NCBI GenBank assembly: GCA_025093555.1
Contig: JAIWNF010000074.1
Location: 62,001-126,000, forward strand
Direction: 5' to 3'
DNA length: 64,000 bases
Source: Circinella umbellata
Taxonomy: Eukaryota; Mucoromycota; Mucoromycetes; Mucorales; Lichtheimiaceae
Part shown: positions 1 through 10,718 of the stretch, piece by piece
How positions within the stretch are numbered: the stretch's first letter is position 1
How the letters are laid out: every line of letters starts with the position of its first letter
Notes under the pieces: model-generated
Told to the model about the DNA's origin: nothing
What the model saw: the letters and a program-made list of their open reading frames with translations, nothing else
The model's database searches: none
Position numbers and translations under genes: made by a program

Positions 1-173
1 TTAAATATAAAGGCATTCTTCATGCTATAAAGGTTATTTTAGAAGAAGAAGGAGTACGTGGGTTTTATAAAGGTATGCCAACTAATCTGTTGCGAACGGT
101 TCCATCATCTGCAATGACGATTTTGACATATGAGATTTTGGTGAGGAAATTGGATCAAATGAAAAATCTGTAA
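1..173 (+). CDS. Mitochondrial carrier (SLC25) protein, 3' end only
   Basis: The window opens inside a reading frame (codons from base 3) that ends at TAA 171-173, giving the last 56 residues. The segment GFYKGMPTNLLRTVPSSAM followed by TILTYE is the end of a mitochondrial carrier repeat: a short matrix helix, then transmembrane helix 6 with the usual R-x-x-P-x-x-A/T stretch. The tail resembles the Rim2/SLC25A33-36 pyrimidine-nucleotide carriers and SLC25A32-type carriers, which move solutes across the inner mitochondrial membrane. The substrate cannot be set from this fragment because the two other repeats and the substrate contact residues lie outside the window. The family assignment is firm; the subfamily is an inference. 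Confidence 0.8.
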   Translation, partial: KYKGILHAIKVILEEEGVRGFYKGMPTNLLRTVPSSAMTILTYEILVRKLDQMKNL

Positions 174-2028
174 ATGAAAGGTGTTTTGTATATTTATTTT
201 CTATATTTTTTTTATTCATCACAAACATCAAAAACATGGTTTTTATTATTACTACCAATTTTTATTATATATAAGTCAACAACAGCAAACACACACACAC
301 ACACCTCTTTATTTTTCTATAGCTTTTGCTATTAATATTAATTACAAACAAAAGGAAAAAAAAAGATTCCCTATCAAATGAAAATAACCCACTCACCCAC
401 TCATTAAAAAAAAACATGCACACACAAAAAAAGGACAAAAAAATGAAATTATTTCGTCGATCCTTTTTCATCAACATGTATATATATTCTTCTCCTAACC
501 ATCTCTTCTCTCTTTAGAATTTGATTTCTTTTTTCTTTTATTTTCTTTTCTTTCATAAGCATTTTATTAAAAAAAAAGAAGAAAAAAAGAATTTTGCATA
601 TTTTTAAAATATAGTTTTATTGTGATTTGTTAATTGAATTCAGTAACTTGGTAACTAGCATTTATTTGTTTCCAGGCATTTTGAATAAAGTTCGGGAATA
701 AACATAGATGTATTACCATGCGTTTTTGGATTACTGGAAGATATTTATGCTCCAAATATAATGGCAATTAACTCTCTACATGTATAGGAAACATCACAAG
801 CTGAGTACAAATTTGACGTAGAATACAATGGTCCCTTGGAAATAACACAAGTTGATTATATACATAATGCATTGATAAATTGCCAATACTCGCAGTGACT
901 TCACGGTTTTTTTGTTCATATAAATGGCCAAGCTAGTATTACTGTATATAAGAGAATTTCTTATATCTTGGACCTTATATTTCATTGTGCAATTGCTTCA
1001 CAATAAGAAGTTCTTGTTCTTCCACTTGCGTAATTTTTATTTAGAATGACAAACCGTGTACTATGCCTATTGATCGGGAATAAGTATACACCACAACATA
1101 ACATTAATGCCACCACTCATGCTCTATATATATTTATATACATTTTTACATGTGGCTCAAAAACTTATAACGGTTACCGTAAATTTTTCTTTCTACTAAT
1201 CCTGTATACTTTGAAGAAAACCATTCTATCATGGTTTAAAATGATATTCACCTATTATTCTGTAACCAGAAAAATGAAATAAACTCATCCGGGTACATGT
1301 TTATGCGTGCTAAGTGAAATTCCATTCAGCTACTAAACCTTTAATATATATTTTAGAGTTCGATGATTTTTTTTTTATTCACACTCAAATACGCAATCAA
1401 TGCCTTTAAATGCATGTATCACGGTAATCCATTTTATAGATTTTCTTTTAAAAATTAAGTTTGAGCCAGATATCACAATGACCAATATTGTTGTCGTGAT
1501 AGTAGTGTGATAATCATCATTTTAATTTTTGTTATACATGAAATACAAAAAAAAGCAAGAAGGATGAGACAATACTATATATTCATTATTAGTAAAAGCA
1601 TTACTATATATTTAACAACGTACGTACACATACTGTACATATATATTATAATAAGTTGTTGTATAGAACTCTACATATAAGATAGATAACCTTAATTTTT
1701 TTTTCTGTTTTGTTTCTACATCTCCTATTCAATATCTCACGATCGTGGGGTGATGATATTGAGTAAAAAAAAAAGATTCCGAAAAATGACACTTCAAATT
1801 CTATTGGCTATTGATGGGTTACCTAAACCATTGCTCTACTAACAAAAGTGAGTAATAAGGTTCCGGATGCGCATTGTCCACTCTTATATTATACTTTCCA
1901 GTATTTTCCGCTTACTTTCCATATATAAAGACTTTGATCTACGCCAGTTGAAAAACAAAAATTTTATTTTGCATAAATCAAATAATAAAAAATTAATAAT
2001 AGCGTATATATTTATAATAACAATCAAA
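174..2028. other. Intergenic, no gene seen
   Basis: AT-rich spacer between the carrier and the MATE gene. It starts with T- and A-rich tracts and a short CA run near 290-304. The open frames here are short and of low complexity (Phe, Ile, Lys and Tyr rich), and I see no domain, splice chain or RNA gene. The last ~250 bp should contain the MATE promoter, but no distinctive site was recognised. Confidence 0.6.
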
Positions 2029-3921
2029 ATGTCACGGCCAGAAAATGACACCGAATCTACACATTCTTCCATTTTATCCGATACACCTACAGAATCCACT
2101 CCACTTTTACCTGGTCAACATCAACTGTATCAAACAAAAAGTGACATTTATGATGACAACAATGGAAGTTGGCGTGGGGAATTTCGATGGCTGTTTTTTA
2201 ACAGTTTACCTGTTATTGGGACATATATACTTCAATATTCGTTACAACTTGCCAGTGTATTCACGTTGGGACATCTGGTAAATATGGTCTTTTTTTTTGT
2301 GATTTTTTTCTATCTATAACAATCTTGATATTATTTAGCGCATACTGTTGAATAATAATAACTTACAAACGATAAACAAATGATACTTAATATTAGGGTC
2401 CAACTGAATTAGCAGCATCCGCCCTTGCAAGTATGTTTGCCAGTGTTTCTGCATGGAGTGTGGCTTTTGGTACAGCAACAGCTCTTGATACTCTTTGCTC
2501 ACAATCATGGACTGCAGCAAATGATAAAACTCTTGTTGGAATTCATCTTCAACGAGCGTTAGTCGTTCTTGCAATTATTTTCTCTGTATTCATTGTACCG
2601 CTTTGGTGGAACGGTACACGAATTTTGTTGGCCCTGAATCAAGAACCGGAGTTGGCTTTACTTGCAGGTAATTGCATATATTTATTTGATTTTTTGGACG
2701 CATATATGCTAAAAAGAAAAAAAAAATACAGGCACCTTTTTGCGGTATTTGTTATTAGGTGCACCAGCATTTATAGCATTTGAAGGATTGAAAAAATATC
2801 TCCAAGCACAAGGTATTATGCGAGCATCAACCTATGTGCTTTTATTTGCTTCTCCATTGAACTTTTTAATCAATTATGCCTTGGTTCATGTCGAATCTGT
2901 GCGTCTTGGATTTATCGGAGCTCCTATTGCTACCTCATTGAGTTATTGGATTATGTTTATTTTATTGGTGCTTTATACATGGAAAGTAAACGGAAGAGAG
3001 GCATGGGGTGGATGGTCTATGGATGCTTTCAGAAATTGGGGCCCGTTTTTACGATTAGCTATTCCTGGTGCGTTAATGTTATGCAGGTAATATAATAATT
3101 TTATAGCAATAGAAAATTACTGTCATCACAATCACAATAAGAATTTTAATTTTTTTCCTTATTATGATCCACTGTATTACATATCATTTTCAGTGAATGG
3201 TGGGCTTTTCAATTAACAGCTCTTGCGACTGGATATCTTGGAGGTGTTAATCTTGCTTCTCAATCGATTTTGCTTACAACTGCTGGAACAGCATTCCAAA
3301 TTCCATTTGCAATTTCTATTGCTGCTGCAAACAGAGTTGGTAATGCGTTAGGTGAATATTATGCTCTCAAAGCTAAACGCGCTGCTATGATTGCTCTCGC
3401 ATTCGGTGTTATTGCTGGCTTAGTCAACTTCCTCTTTTTTATTTCTACAAGATCTACTCTGGCCTACATTTTTACTAGCGATGAAGAAGTGGTAAAAAAT
3501 GTATCAAAGGTCATGCCTTTTTGTGCACTTTTTGTAATATCAGATGCTATTAATGGAGTTTCAGCTGGAATCATTCGAGGTGATTATTTTTATATATAAA
3601 ATCTCTGTTTATCACTACATAATATTAACTATTAACTCGTATCGTTGAAATATTTTTTATTATATAGGCTTAGGTCATCAAAAAATTGCGGCCTGGATTA
3701 GTATTGGATCAAACTACATTATGGCGTTACCATTGGCTTATGTACTTACGTTTCCCGCTGGTTGGGGAATGACGGGAATATGGGTAGGGCTCTTTATAGC
3801 ATTGACTCTTAGTGCGACCGGTCAATGTATTTATGTGTTTATTGTCAACTGGGATAATGAGGTTGAGAAAATTAACTACCGTGTCAAGGCAGAAGAAGCT
3901 CAAATGCATGATACCCATTAA
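2029..3921 (+). CDS. MATE-family multidrug/toxin extrusion transporter
   Basis: Five exons: 2029-2277, 2397-2667, 2732-3086, 3194-3579 and 3668-3921, all GT-AG and phase-consistent, giving about 504 residues. The start is the ATG at 2029 (MSRPEND), not the upstream in-frame ATG at 1867, because the stretch between them is AT-rich and non-conserved in character. After a hydrophilic, Ser/Thr-rich N-terminus with a TPLLPG motif there are about 12 membrane segments. Typical MATE landmarks are visible: the LGPTELAAS loop, a LDTLCSQ-like segment, LKKYLQAQG after the sixth helix, LMLCSEWWAFQ in the seventh, and AAANRVGNALGE. These proteins exchange cations or drugs for H+ or Na+ at the plasma or vacuolar membrane (yeast Erc1 and human SLC47 belong here). 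Length and motifs look intact. The substrate is unknown. Confidence 0.93.
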
Positions 3922-4918
3922 GAGGAACGTATGGACCCCTCATAATTGGCACCTATCGCGTGAAGAAGAAAACATTTATAAAAACACTATTATAGATTTG
4001 ATCCTTTACTTAGAACTTTTTTTTTATAAAAAAAAAGCAATACCCTTTTATTTCTTCCTTCTTCATTTGTTAATAACGGACGGTTCTTTATTCCTTTTTC
4101 TCACGTGGAATCTATGCCATTTTTTTTTTGCATACATCTGCTAATTTTATCATCTCTTTCTCCCTCTCCCTCTATATATATCCTCTCGTTTTTATGCTTT
4201 TAATATATTACTATATATGCCACTAGAAAAAAATTATTATCTGGGAAGAAATAAATATCACCACGGCTAAAATGAGTAATAGAAATGAATGGATTTCCAT
4301 GAATCTGTATGATCACTATTGACATGAAATTCTATGAAATGTGTCAGTTCATGGAGATACATAGATCTATGCAAAGTCATAGATATTCAGTCATATCCAT
4401 TACCTATTTATAAGCAGATTCATTCCTAGTTTCTAAATGATATATATTTTACTTTATGAGCATATACATTATACTGCAGATATAACATGGTTGAGACCAC
4501 TTCTACTATATTATGATAGGCACTTTGAATAATAAAATTTTCTTTTTGTGGGTCATTAACTATGTGAGATAATGAGAGAAGTAGTAAAAAAAGTGCGTGG
4601 GAGTACTACTTCTCGTCAAACGATCATGGGTTCACAAAGTATAAGTATGCGTTTTTACATATTATCACTCATATTTACAAAGCATGCATTTTCATTCATA
4701 TTCATAAATATTTTTTTATAGATATCTGTTCAGTTTTATGCCGATTCACATATCATTCAGAGTCATACATTGTCACTCAGATTCGTTAATTTTTGTAATA
4801 GAGATTCATGGATTTATTTCCATAAAGATGAATGATTGTCTTTTTTTATACATATTCATAGAGAAGCATGGCATTTCATAGCCTATAAAATCATATTCAT
4901 AGAGAATTAGGTAATTGC
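3922..4918. repeat. Degenerate ATTCAT/ATGAAT-rich repeat zone
   Basis: After a pyrimidine-rich MATE 3' flank, about 4260-4900 is filled with short, imperfect words such as ATTCAT, TCATAGA and their complements. TCCATGAATC near 4297 recurs inverted as GATTCATGGA near 4804. No coding frame is credible. It reads as an old tandem or foldback repeat, possibly a decayed short transposon, but no clean terminal repeats or target-site duplication could be defined. Confidence 0.4.
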
Positions 4919-5179
4919 ATGCAACTTTTAGCCGTGGTGATATGTTGTACTTATAAATTTATAAAGAAAATCAATGGAAAGGTAATTCTACAAGCTTCTC
5001 CTTCTATTCAGCAACAAATTGTTCCAATCAATAATAACATTATTGGTACTAGTAATACAAATTTGAGAGCCGGTTTGCCTAAATATCGTCAAAAATCAGC
5101 ATGCTCCTTGTGTGGTCATACTAACTGCAATGGTAAATACAATCGTCGATTATGCAAAAACGATAATAACCAGTCATAA
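4919..5179 (+). pseudogene. Fragment with a Cys-rich zinc-knuckle-like tail
   Basis: An 86-codon frame whose second half looks protein-like. It has a Gln/Asn-rich linker, then KYRQKSACSLCGHTNCNGKY and a final RRLC, giving CxxCGxxxC plus a distal Cys. Knuckles of this kind end several transposase-like proteins in early-diverging fungi. That link is an inference; the motif itself is directly visible. No upstream domain was found in frame, so this is best read as an isolated 3' exon or remnant. The first ~15 codons may be intronic or spurious. Confidence 0.3.
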
Positions 5180-5369
5180 ATATTTACGCACTTCTATGCT
5201 ACATAATATACACTTTATTTATAATTTTATATTCTCAGTTACTTTTTTATCCTTTTTTATAAATAGATATATCTCTCATTATTTTGTATGTACCAAAAAA
5301 ATCTGTTTTCTGTACACAGGCTAGATAGTTTTGTTTTCTTTTACTCAAATATATATTATGGAAATAAGA

Positions 5370-6090
5370 ATCACTGTGAGATATCGTAAACAGTCGAGGA
5401 GGGTGTGGTTGAGAAAAATATTGTGAATAAATCTGCTGCTGTGGATAGGTGTATTGGTATTGCGAATAATCTTGTTGTGGATAAGAACGTTGTAAATAAG
5501 CTTGCTGGTATATATGCTAATGAGAATAAATTTGCAGAAGATGAGGTTGTATGGGTGGCGGTTGTACTAATTCTTCTAAAGTTATATTCATATTATTATT
5601 AGTGTCTGCAACTGATGTCATGTCACTCGCATGTAGATCAAACCTCCCATTTGTGTTAAGCAACAAATATTTTAGAGTAATTATAAAGGCAAAACCAAGC
5701 TACTATGTCCAATAGTAGAGATAGTGCTATCAATGTTTTCTTTGTTGCTATTTCCCATGAGTTAACCAAGTAGCATTAATTCTTCGACAGGTGGTGAGAT
5801 AACACGTTCTTCAGTCTCAATTGTTGACTGAAGTATTGTGCTTGAAGATTCCGATTCATTTTGAATCTCTACATTCGGTTGCTGTAAATTTGCACAGGGA
5901 GATTAATCAAGGGATTCATTTTGAAGTACCACGTTTGATTCATCTTTGTCTGTAGCAGTAGGCTGCTCAACAGCACGCTGAAGGATGTTTTGTATGTTGA
6001 GTTGGTTAGGCTCACCCCTGCATTATGATTAGGTGAATTCTTAGTTCCTTTTGGTCTGCGAGGACCTTTTTCGTTTGAAAGCAATGGCTT
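5370..6090 (-). pseudogene. Decayed minus-strand gene with AT-hook-like start and Tyr/Gln/Pro-rich end
   Basis: Reading the minus strand from about 6090 gives an AT-hook-like GPRRPKGTKN. After a shift near 6010 it continues as a Gln/Glu/Ser-rich stretch with stops after NESLD and after VEELMLLG. Further on comes an Asp/Asn-rich piece ending QPHLLQIYSH with another stop, then a Tyr/Gln/Pro-rich tail (YPQQDYSQYQY). Composition and codon use are protein-like in one frame across in-frame stops, which is the signature of a decaying gene. Part of the break could instead be a short intron. The RRPKGxKN motif is common in transposon-borne and DNA-binding proteins of these fungi; no function is assigned. 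Confidence 0.4.
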
Positions 6091-6332
6091 TTTTTTTTAG
6101 TTTGGTTTTTTGTTGGAATCATATTGAGTTATACATGTATTATATAGTAATAGGGGGTCTTTTGAACGTTTATCATGCAGCAACTGAATGTTTAAAGCCA
6201 GAGTAGTTTCTAGTTATAAAGGCCACCGACTGTACCTATTTTCTCAATTGTTACACACGTAGTCAAAGTGTATTTTCATTGGCAGACATAAATCGTCAAA
6301 ACCTTTTTTTATTGGAAGTTCACGTCTCACTC

Positions 6333-6449
6333 ATGTTATCCCCGCCTAAAGAAGCCGGAACTGACCTGGCCATCCATAAGAGAACCGGGGGTGTCATCTG
6401 GCGCCATCAAGTAAAAGGATTGCTTGTGTATGAACTAACCAGTCTCTAA
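6333..6449 (+). pseudogene. Short GC-richer coding-like remnant (38 codons)
   Basis: The frame MLSPPKEAG..YELTSL ends at TAA 6447-6449 and sits in an island clearly richer in GC than its flanks. It has no recognised domain, splice partner or long frame around it. It may be part of the same decayed element as the fragments at 4.9-6.1 kb, or chance. Confidence 0.2.
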
Positions 6450-6588
6450 AATAAAGCAGAATTGTGCTCGACCATGTAAACCTTTCTCTACAATAATTCT
6501 TTTGTAAAGAACGAAAAAAAACTTGCCATGCTGACGTATGCAACTTTGTAGGTCATGGCAGCTCCCTATGCACCAAACAAAAGATACT

Positions 6589-6615
6589 GTAAATAATGTA
6601 AATAATGTAAATAAT
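6589..6615. repeat. 9-bp tandem repeat, three copies (gtaaataat)
   Basis: Three perfect head-to-tail copies of gtaaataat are followed by related AACAGTATTTC words at about 6630-6690. It lies in non-coding spacer upstream of the FHIP-like gene. No function is evident. Confidence 0.7.
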
Positions 6616-7299
6616 GTGATTTAGGCCTTTAAACAGTATTTCCTAGTATTCCACAACTTTCCACATTATTAAACAGTATTTCACAGTATTTTTTTTGTAT
6701 GGTGATTGCTGTAGGCTTTCTGTTTTAATACATTGAACTATAATGTGGCAGAATCATAAAAGGATGATTGTGTGGGGTGAATCAAGTATTCAAAGTCATT
6801 TTTCGATGATTATCTCGAAAAGAAATGTTGTGGTTGTTCATTGTACTTTCGGTTTAACGCAAAAACACTGGCGCAAAGCTACCAAAGCAAAATCGCTGGC
6901 GCAAAAACAGTTCTACTTGGTGCATATAATTTTCTTCTTCTCTTTGTGTGTACTACTAAATCAAAAATAAACAATGTGCCACACATAGCATATTAATAAC
7001 ACACTAAAATAATAATAATTATTATTGATCACTTGACAGGAAGGGCAGAACAAAGTTTCATAAAGCAAAAAAAAAAAAAAAATACTAATAATAAAAATAC
7101 CGGCGTAGTAAAAGCCGAACCGGATTGAGTAACAACAAAAACCTTACTTCGATGACCCCACCAGATAATTATATTATTATCAAATACACATTCTTTTTTT
7201 TGTGCTTCTTCTCGAAACACAGCTCCTTCTTCTTTTTCTTTTATTTTATTTTCTTTCCCCTTATATTATTACTTTTTTTATGCATCACCGCCACTTCTG
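6616..7299. other. Spacer and 5' flank of the FHIP-like gene
   Basis: No gene was recognised. The final ~100 bp (about 7190-7280) are strongly pyrimidine-rich (TTCTTTTTC runs), as is common just upstream of start codons in this window. A short plus-strand frame at 6743-6970 shows no domain and ends in hydrophobic low complexity. Confidence 0.5.
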
Positions 7300-10200
7300 A
7301 TGGACTATTTTTCGACATTTAGAAAACGGATTGTACCTACCAAAGTTGCACCTACGAGTGCAATGCAACTTGTTAAATTTCATAAATGTTGGGATTATAT
7401 TCATGTAAGCTTCTTATTTTTAGCTGTTTCTCAAAAGACAAATATATTCTATTTCTTTTCTTTCTTTCTCTTCTTCTCCTTTATCGTCTATATTTTCATT
7501 TTTCAAAAATTAAAAGTGTTCTTTGTTAAAGTAATTTTTTTTGTCTTTATATATAATATATATGCAGAATATATTCGATTCGGACGACACTAAAACCAAT
7601 GTTCACGTACAACAAACAGAAATACCAGATAAACTACGCCAAATGGTCGATATGCTTGTAGATGAAGAAGCTAGACAGGAGGAAGACAGTACTACAGGGG
7701 TATGCATGGAATACTTTTTAAAAAATGGCGTACTCCATTATCTTGTTAGTGTGGCTGAAAAGGCCGATTATCCAACTGGTATGAGAGGTGAAACGATTCG
7801 TACAGTGGCCAATATGGTGGATCTTTTGGACGATCGATTTTTAGTACACAATGCGGTGCACAGGCCCACTGTAAAACTATTACGGTTCTGTGTTCTTGAC
7901 CAACAACAACAATACCACGAAGACCTCGTTGATCTCATGTATATCATTTGCTCCAAGATCCATGGTTTTCCAGCTCTACTCAACATTTTCTTTCATCACA
8001 ACACAAATAATCATGATGAGTTCTTATTATTTACTTATTTGCTCCGATTTGTGCATCGGGAGGGACGATCTGGAGACTATGCCAGAACAGGATTGCTTTT
8101 TGTCATGGAAATGGCCGCGGCAGATCACCTGGGGGACTTTATCCTATCGTCTGATTTTGCTACTATTATGGCTGCTGGACTCGGGGCACTCTATTCACAG
8201 TTACCACGAAAGCTTGTTATCAAGGATGATTCATTGTTAAACAAAAGTGTATCTACTTATTTACTTGGTCAAGACTTTGTTCGTCATCTTTATAATCAAA
8301 ATGTAGACGAGTCCTCCTCATCATCATTTCGTTATCAACTCGATGCATTTCTCAAATTACTTGAATTCTGTCAAGATGTACTAGCACGATGTCCCCGGAC
8401 AGATATTTGCAAGGCACTATTACAATACATTCGTGGTATATTTTTGGAGAATATTCTGTATCCTTCGATACTTGAATGTTCTGATGTAGATGGTTCTTCT
8501 GTTGCCGTCATCAGTTATATTGATTTGATATTACAAACTGTGGAACATAATACACTTGGAGATATGATCGTTGGGTTTTTAATCGATGACGATGATGATA
8601 GTGGCCATTCATCACCAACGAGCGAAGTTATGAACGATACCGACAAAATATGTTCTAACTTGTTTGCAGGGCTTGAACTTGATCGATATAAAAGCTCAAC
8701 TTATTTTACCGCTGCTGGGCGCTTCACACTCAAAGATTTGATCTTTAGTCGACTTAAATCAAGTTCACAACCTGCAGTGATTGCGACATTAAAACTATTA
8801 AAGACGCTACTCACAAAACATTGTCGATATTCGCTGAAATTATTATCAATATTTCCAGATTATGGTGATGACAATTTTTATTCCAATAAACAACTACATA
8901 CGCAACCACCATTATCATCAACAGCAACATCCTTTTCATCATCTACAGCCACTGCTACAACAGTTTCGCACCATATCCGCGAAATTGAACTCTATTTTTC
9001 ACTTATTTCAGCTATTGATCAAGTTCATGCCGACGATATTCAATTGCATGGTTACGAAGGTTATTTATATGATATGGAAGCAGTCATGGAAGGTGATGAT
9101 TGCTTTCAAGGAATGTGTACTGGATCATCAAGGGGTAAAGACGATCAAAATAATATTCTTGGAGGACACGGTAATAACAGTCGACCGCGAGCGAGACGAA
9201 GACACAGCTTTAAATACGGCAATCGATTTGCAGCAGCTGATGAACAGCAAAAACAATATCAATACCAACAACAAAATCATGATTTCCCTCCACGCACATA
9301 TACCAGTCATTTATCCTCTTTGAAAAAACTTACATTATTCAAACATCGAATACAACCTACTGATCCATTATTACAAATATTGCTAGGACTACTTAGCAAT
9401 TTCTTTGTTCAATCATCCGAACTCAACCTTGTCTTGTCGGGGGTCATTACTGCATTAGCCATGTGTCCCTATCGATCTTTGAAAGGTTGGATATCTTTCC
9501 GAGATAGTGACCGGACCAGTGCTGAAGATATTTTGATATTGAATTCTGATAACGATGCAATTGATCTCAAAACACAGGCGAAAAATAAAGACATTAGTGA
9601 CGATCGAATCGATCCAAACGAAATATACCATCATCCATCAGTGATACCAGCCAATATAGACAATGGAGATGACGATGACGACGATCGATCCATTGATTAT
9701 GGTGTCGAAAAACAATCAACACCCATGACGAAGCCAACTCATTTCAAATCATTTCCACCTTTTTTTACTTTATTCCGTACGCTCACACAGCAAGTCGACT
9801 ATTACCGTTCAGAAATCGATAACTTCGATGTTTTATTAGAAGAACGACGATTAATGTTACAAAATCCACAAGCAGCAGCTTCTTTAGAAACAGCTTGTTC
9901 ATCCACTCCATCTTCACCTACGACTCCATCCAGTACCATGGGATCATCCTTATCTGCTGCTGCAGGTTATTTATTTGGATTTAATAGTTCTGCTCCACCA
10001 CCACCTACAGCTGCACGACGACCTTCTATTTCACCACAACAACAGTCATCATCATCATCCTTACCGCTAAACAATACTAATGAGTATTATTGGTGGAGTG
10101 CACGCCCAGATACTATGCAATCATTTTCCTCATCATCATCTTTGACAGAAGCACATATTCAATCATTAATATCGGATGGGATATCACCTTTATCAATTCA

Positions 10201-10486
10201 TGCCCGTCGAACACAAGATATCCGCATCAAGCCGCTATTCCCCTCTAGTTTTCCACAAGATAATAAGGACGCCATAATAGATCTGGATGAAGAAGATGAA
10301 GACACGTTTGCACCTGCGGATCAAGATCCATCTGTACAAGCACGCCGAAAAAAGAGGGCCGTTACAGATATCCCATTGTCTATGCTATTAAACAATGTTG
10401 TCATATTGGAAGAGTCTATAAAGGAGCTTATAGCTGTAATGCAAGTGCGATCCAGTCTTGGTGTTGATCAGATTCGTTATGTCTAA
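7300..10486 (+). CDS. FHIP/RAI16-like subunit of the FTS-Hook-FHIP complex
   Basis: Two exons, 7300-7404 and 7568-10486, give about 1007 residues. The first supplies MDYFSTFRKRIVP..CWDYIH; the intron ends at TATGCAG and the frame continues. The N-terminal half carries the RAI16/FHIP signature: CWDYI, then PDKLRQMVDMLVDEE, EYFLKNGVLHYLVSVAEKAD, YPTGMR, a VHRPTVKLLRFC segment and DLMYIICSKI. The middle is a helical repeat broken by Asp-, Ser- and Gln-rich insertions. The C-terminal FHIP block LLGLLSNFFVQSSELN, VLSGVITALAMCPYRSLKGW and a last helix VVILEESIKELIAV is present. In fungi FHIP joins Hook and FTS to link early endosomes to dynein. The long low-complexity insertions (about residues 800-860) are unusual in extent but not disruptive. 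Confidence 0.88.
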
Positions 10487-10718
10487 AAATAATAAATATA
10501 TATATATATATATATATAGTTCTTCTCTAAAATTATTATTTATCTACTACTATATGATATGACATAATACGTTGTATGTATAAATACAAGCATGATAAGT
10601 GATGATATATATAGTATGAATGGAAACGAAAGACAAACTGTACTATTTTTATTATTATTAGTATATATGGTCACTTTATTATACATGAAGGGAAGCAAAA
10701 GTAGGGTAGAGAAAAACT
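10487..10718. other. Short convergent 3' spacer with (AT)n
   Basis: This 232-bp gap separates the stop codons of the convergent FHIP-like and AP-3 delta genes. It begins with AATAAA near 10490 and an (AT)n run at about 10495-10518. The two 3' UTRs probably abut or overlap here. Confidence 0.6.

Noticed and set aside
1867..2028. Upstream in-frame ATG extending MATE by 54 residues
   Set aside because: The added residues are Ile/Lys/Asn-rich and AT-driven; the ATG at 2029 has a better context (CAAAATG) and gives a normal MATE N-terminus.
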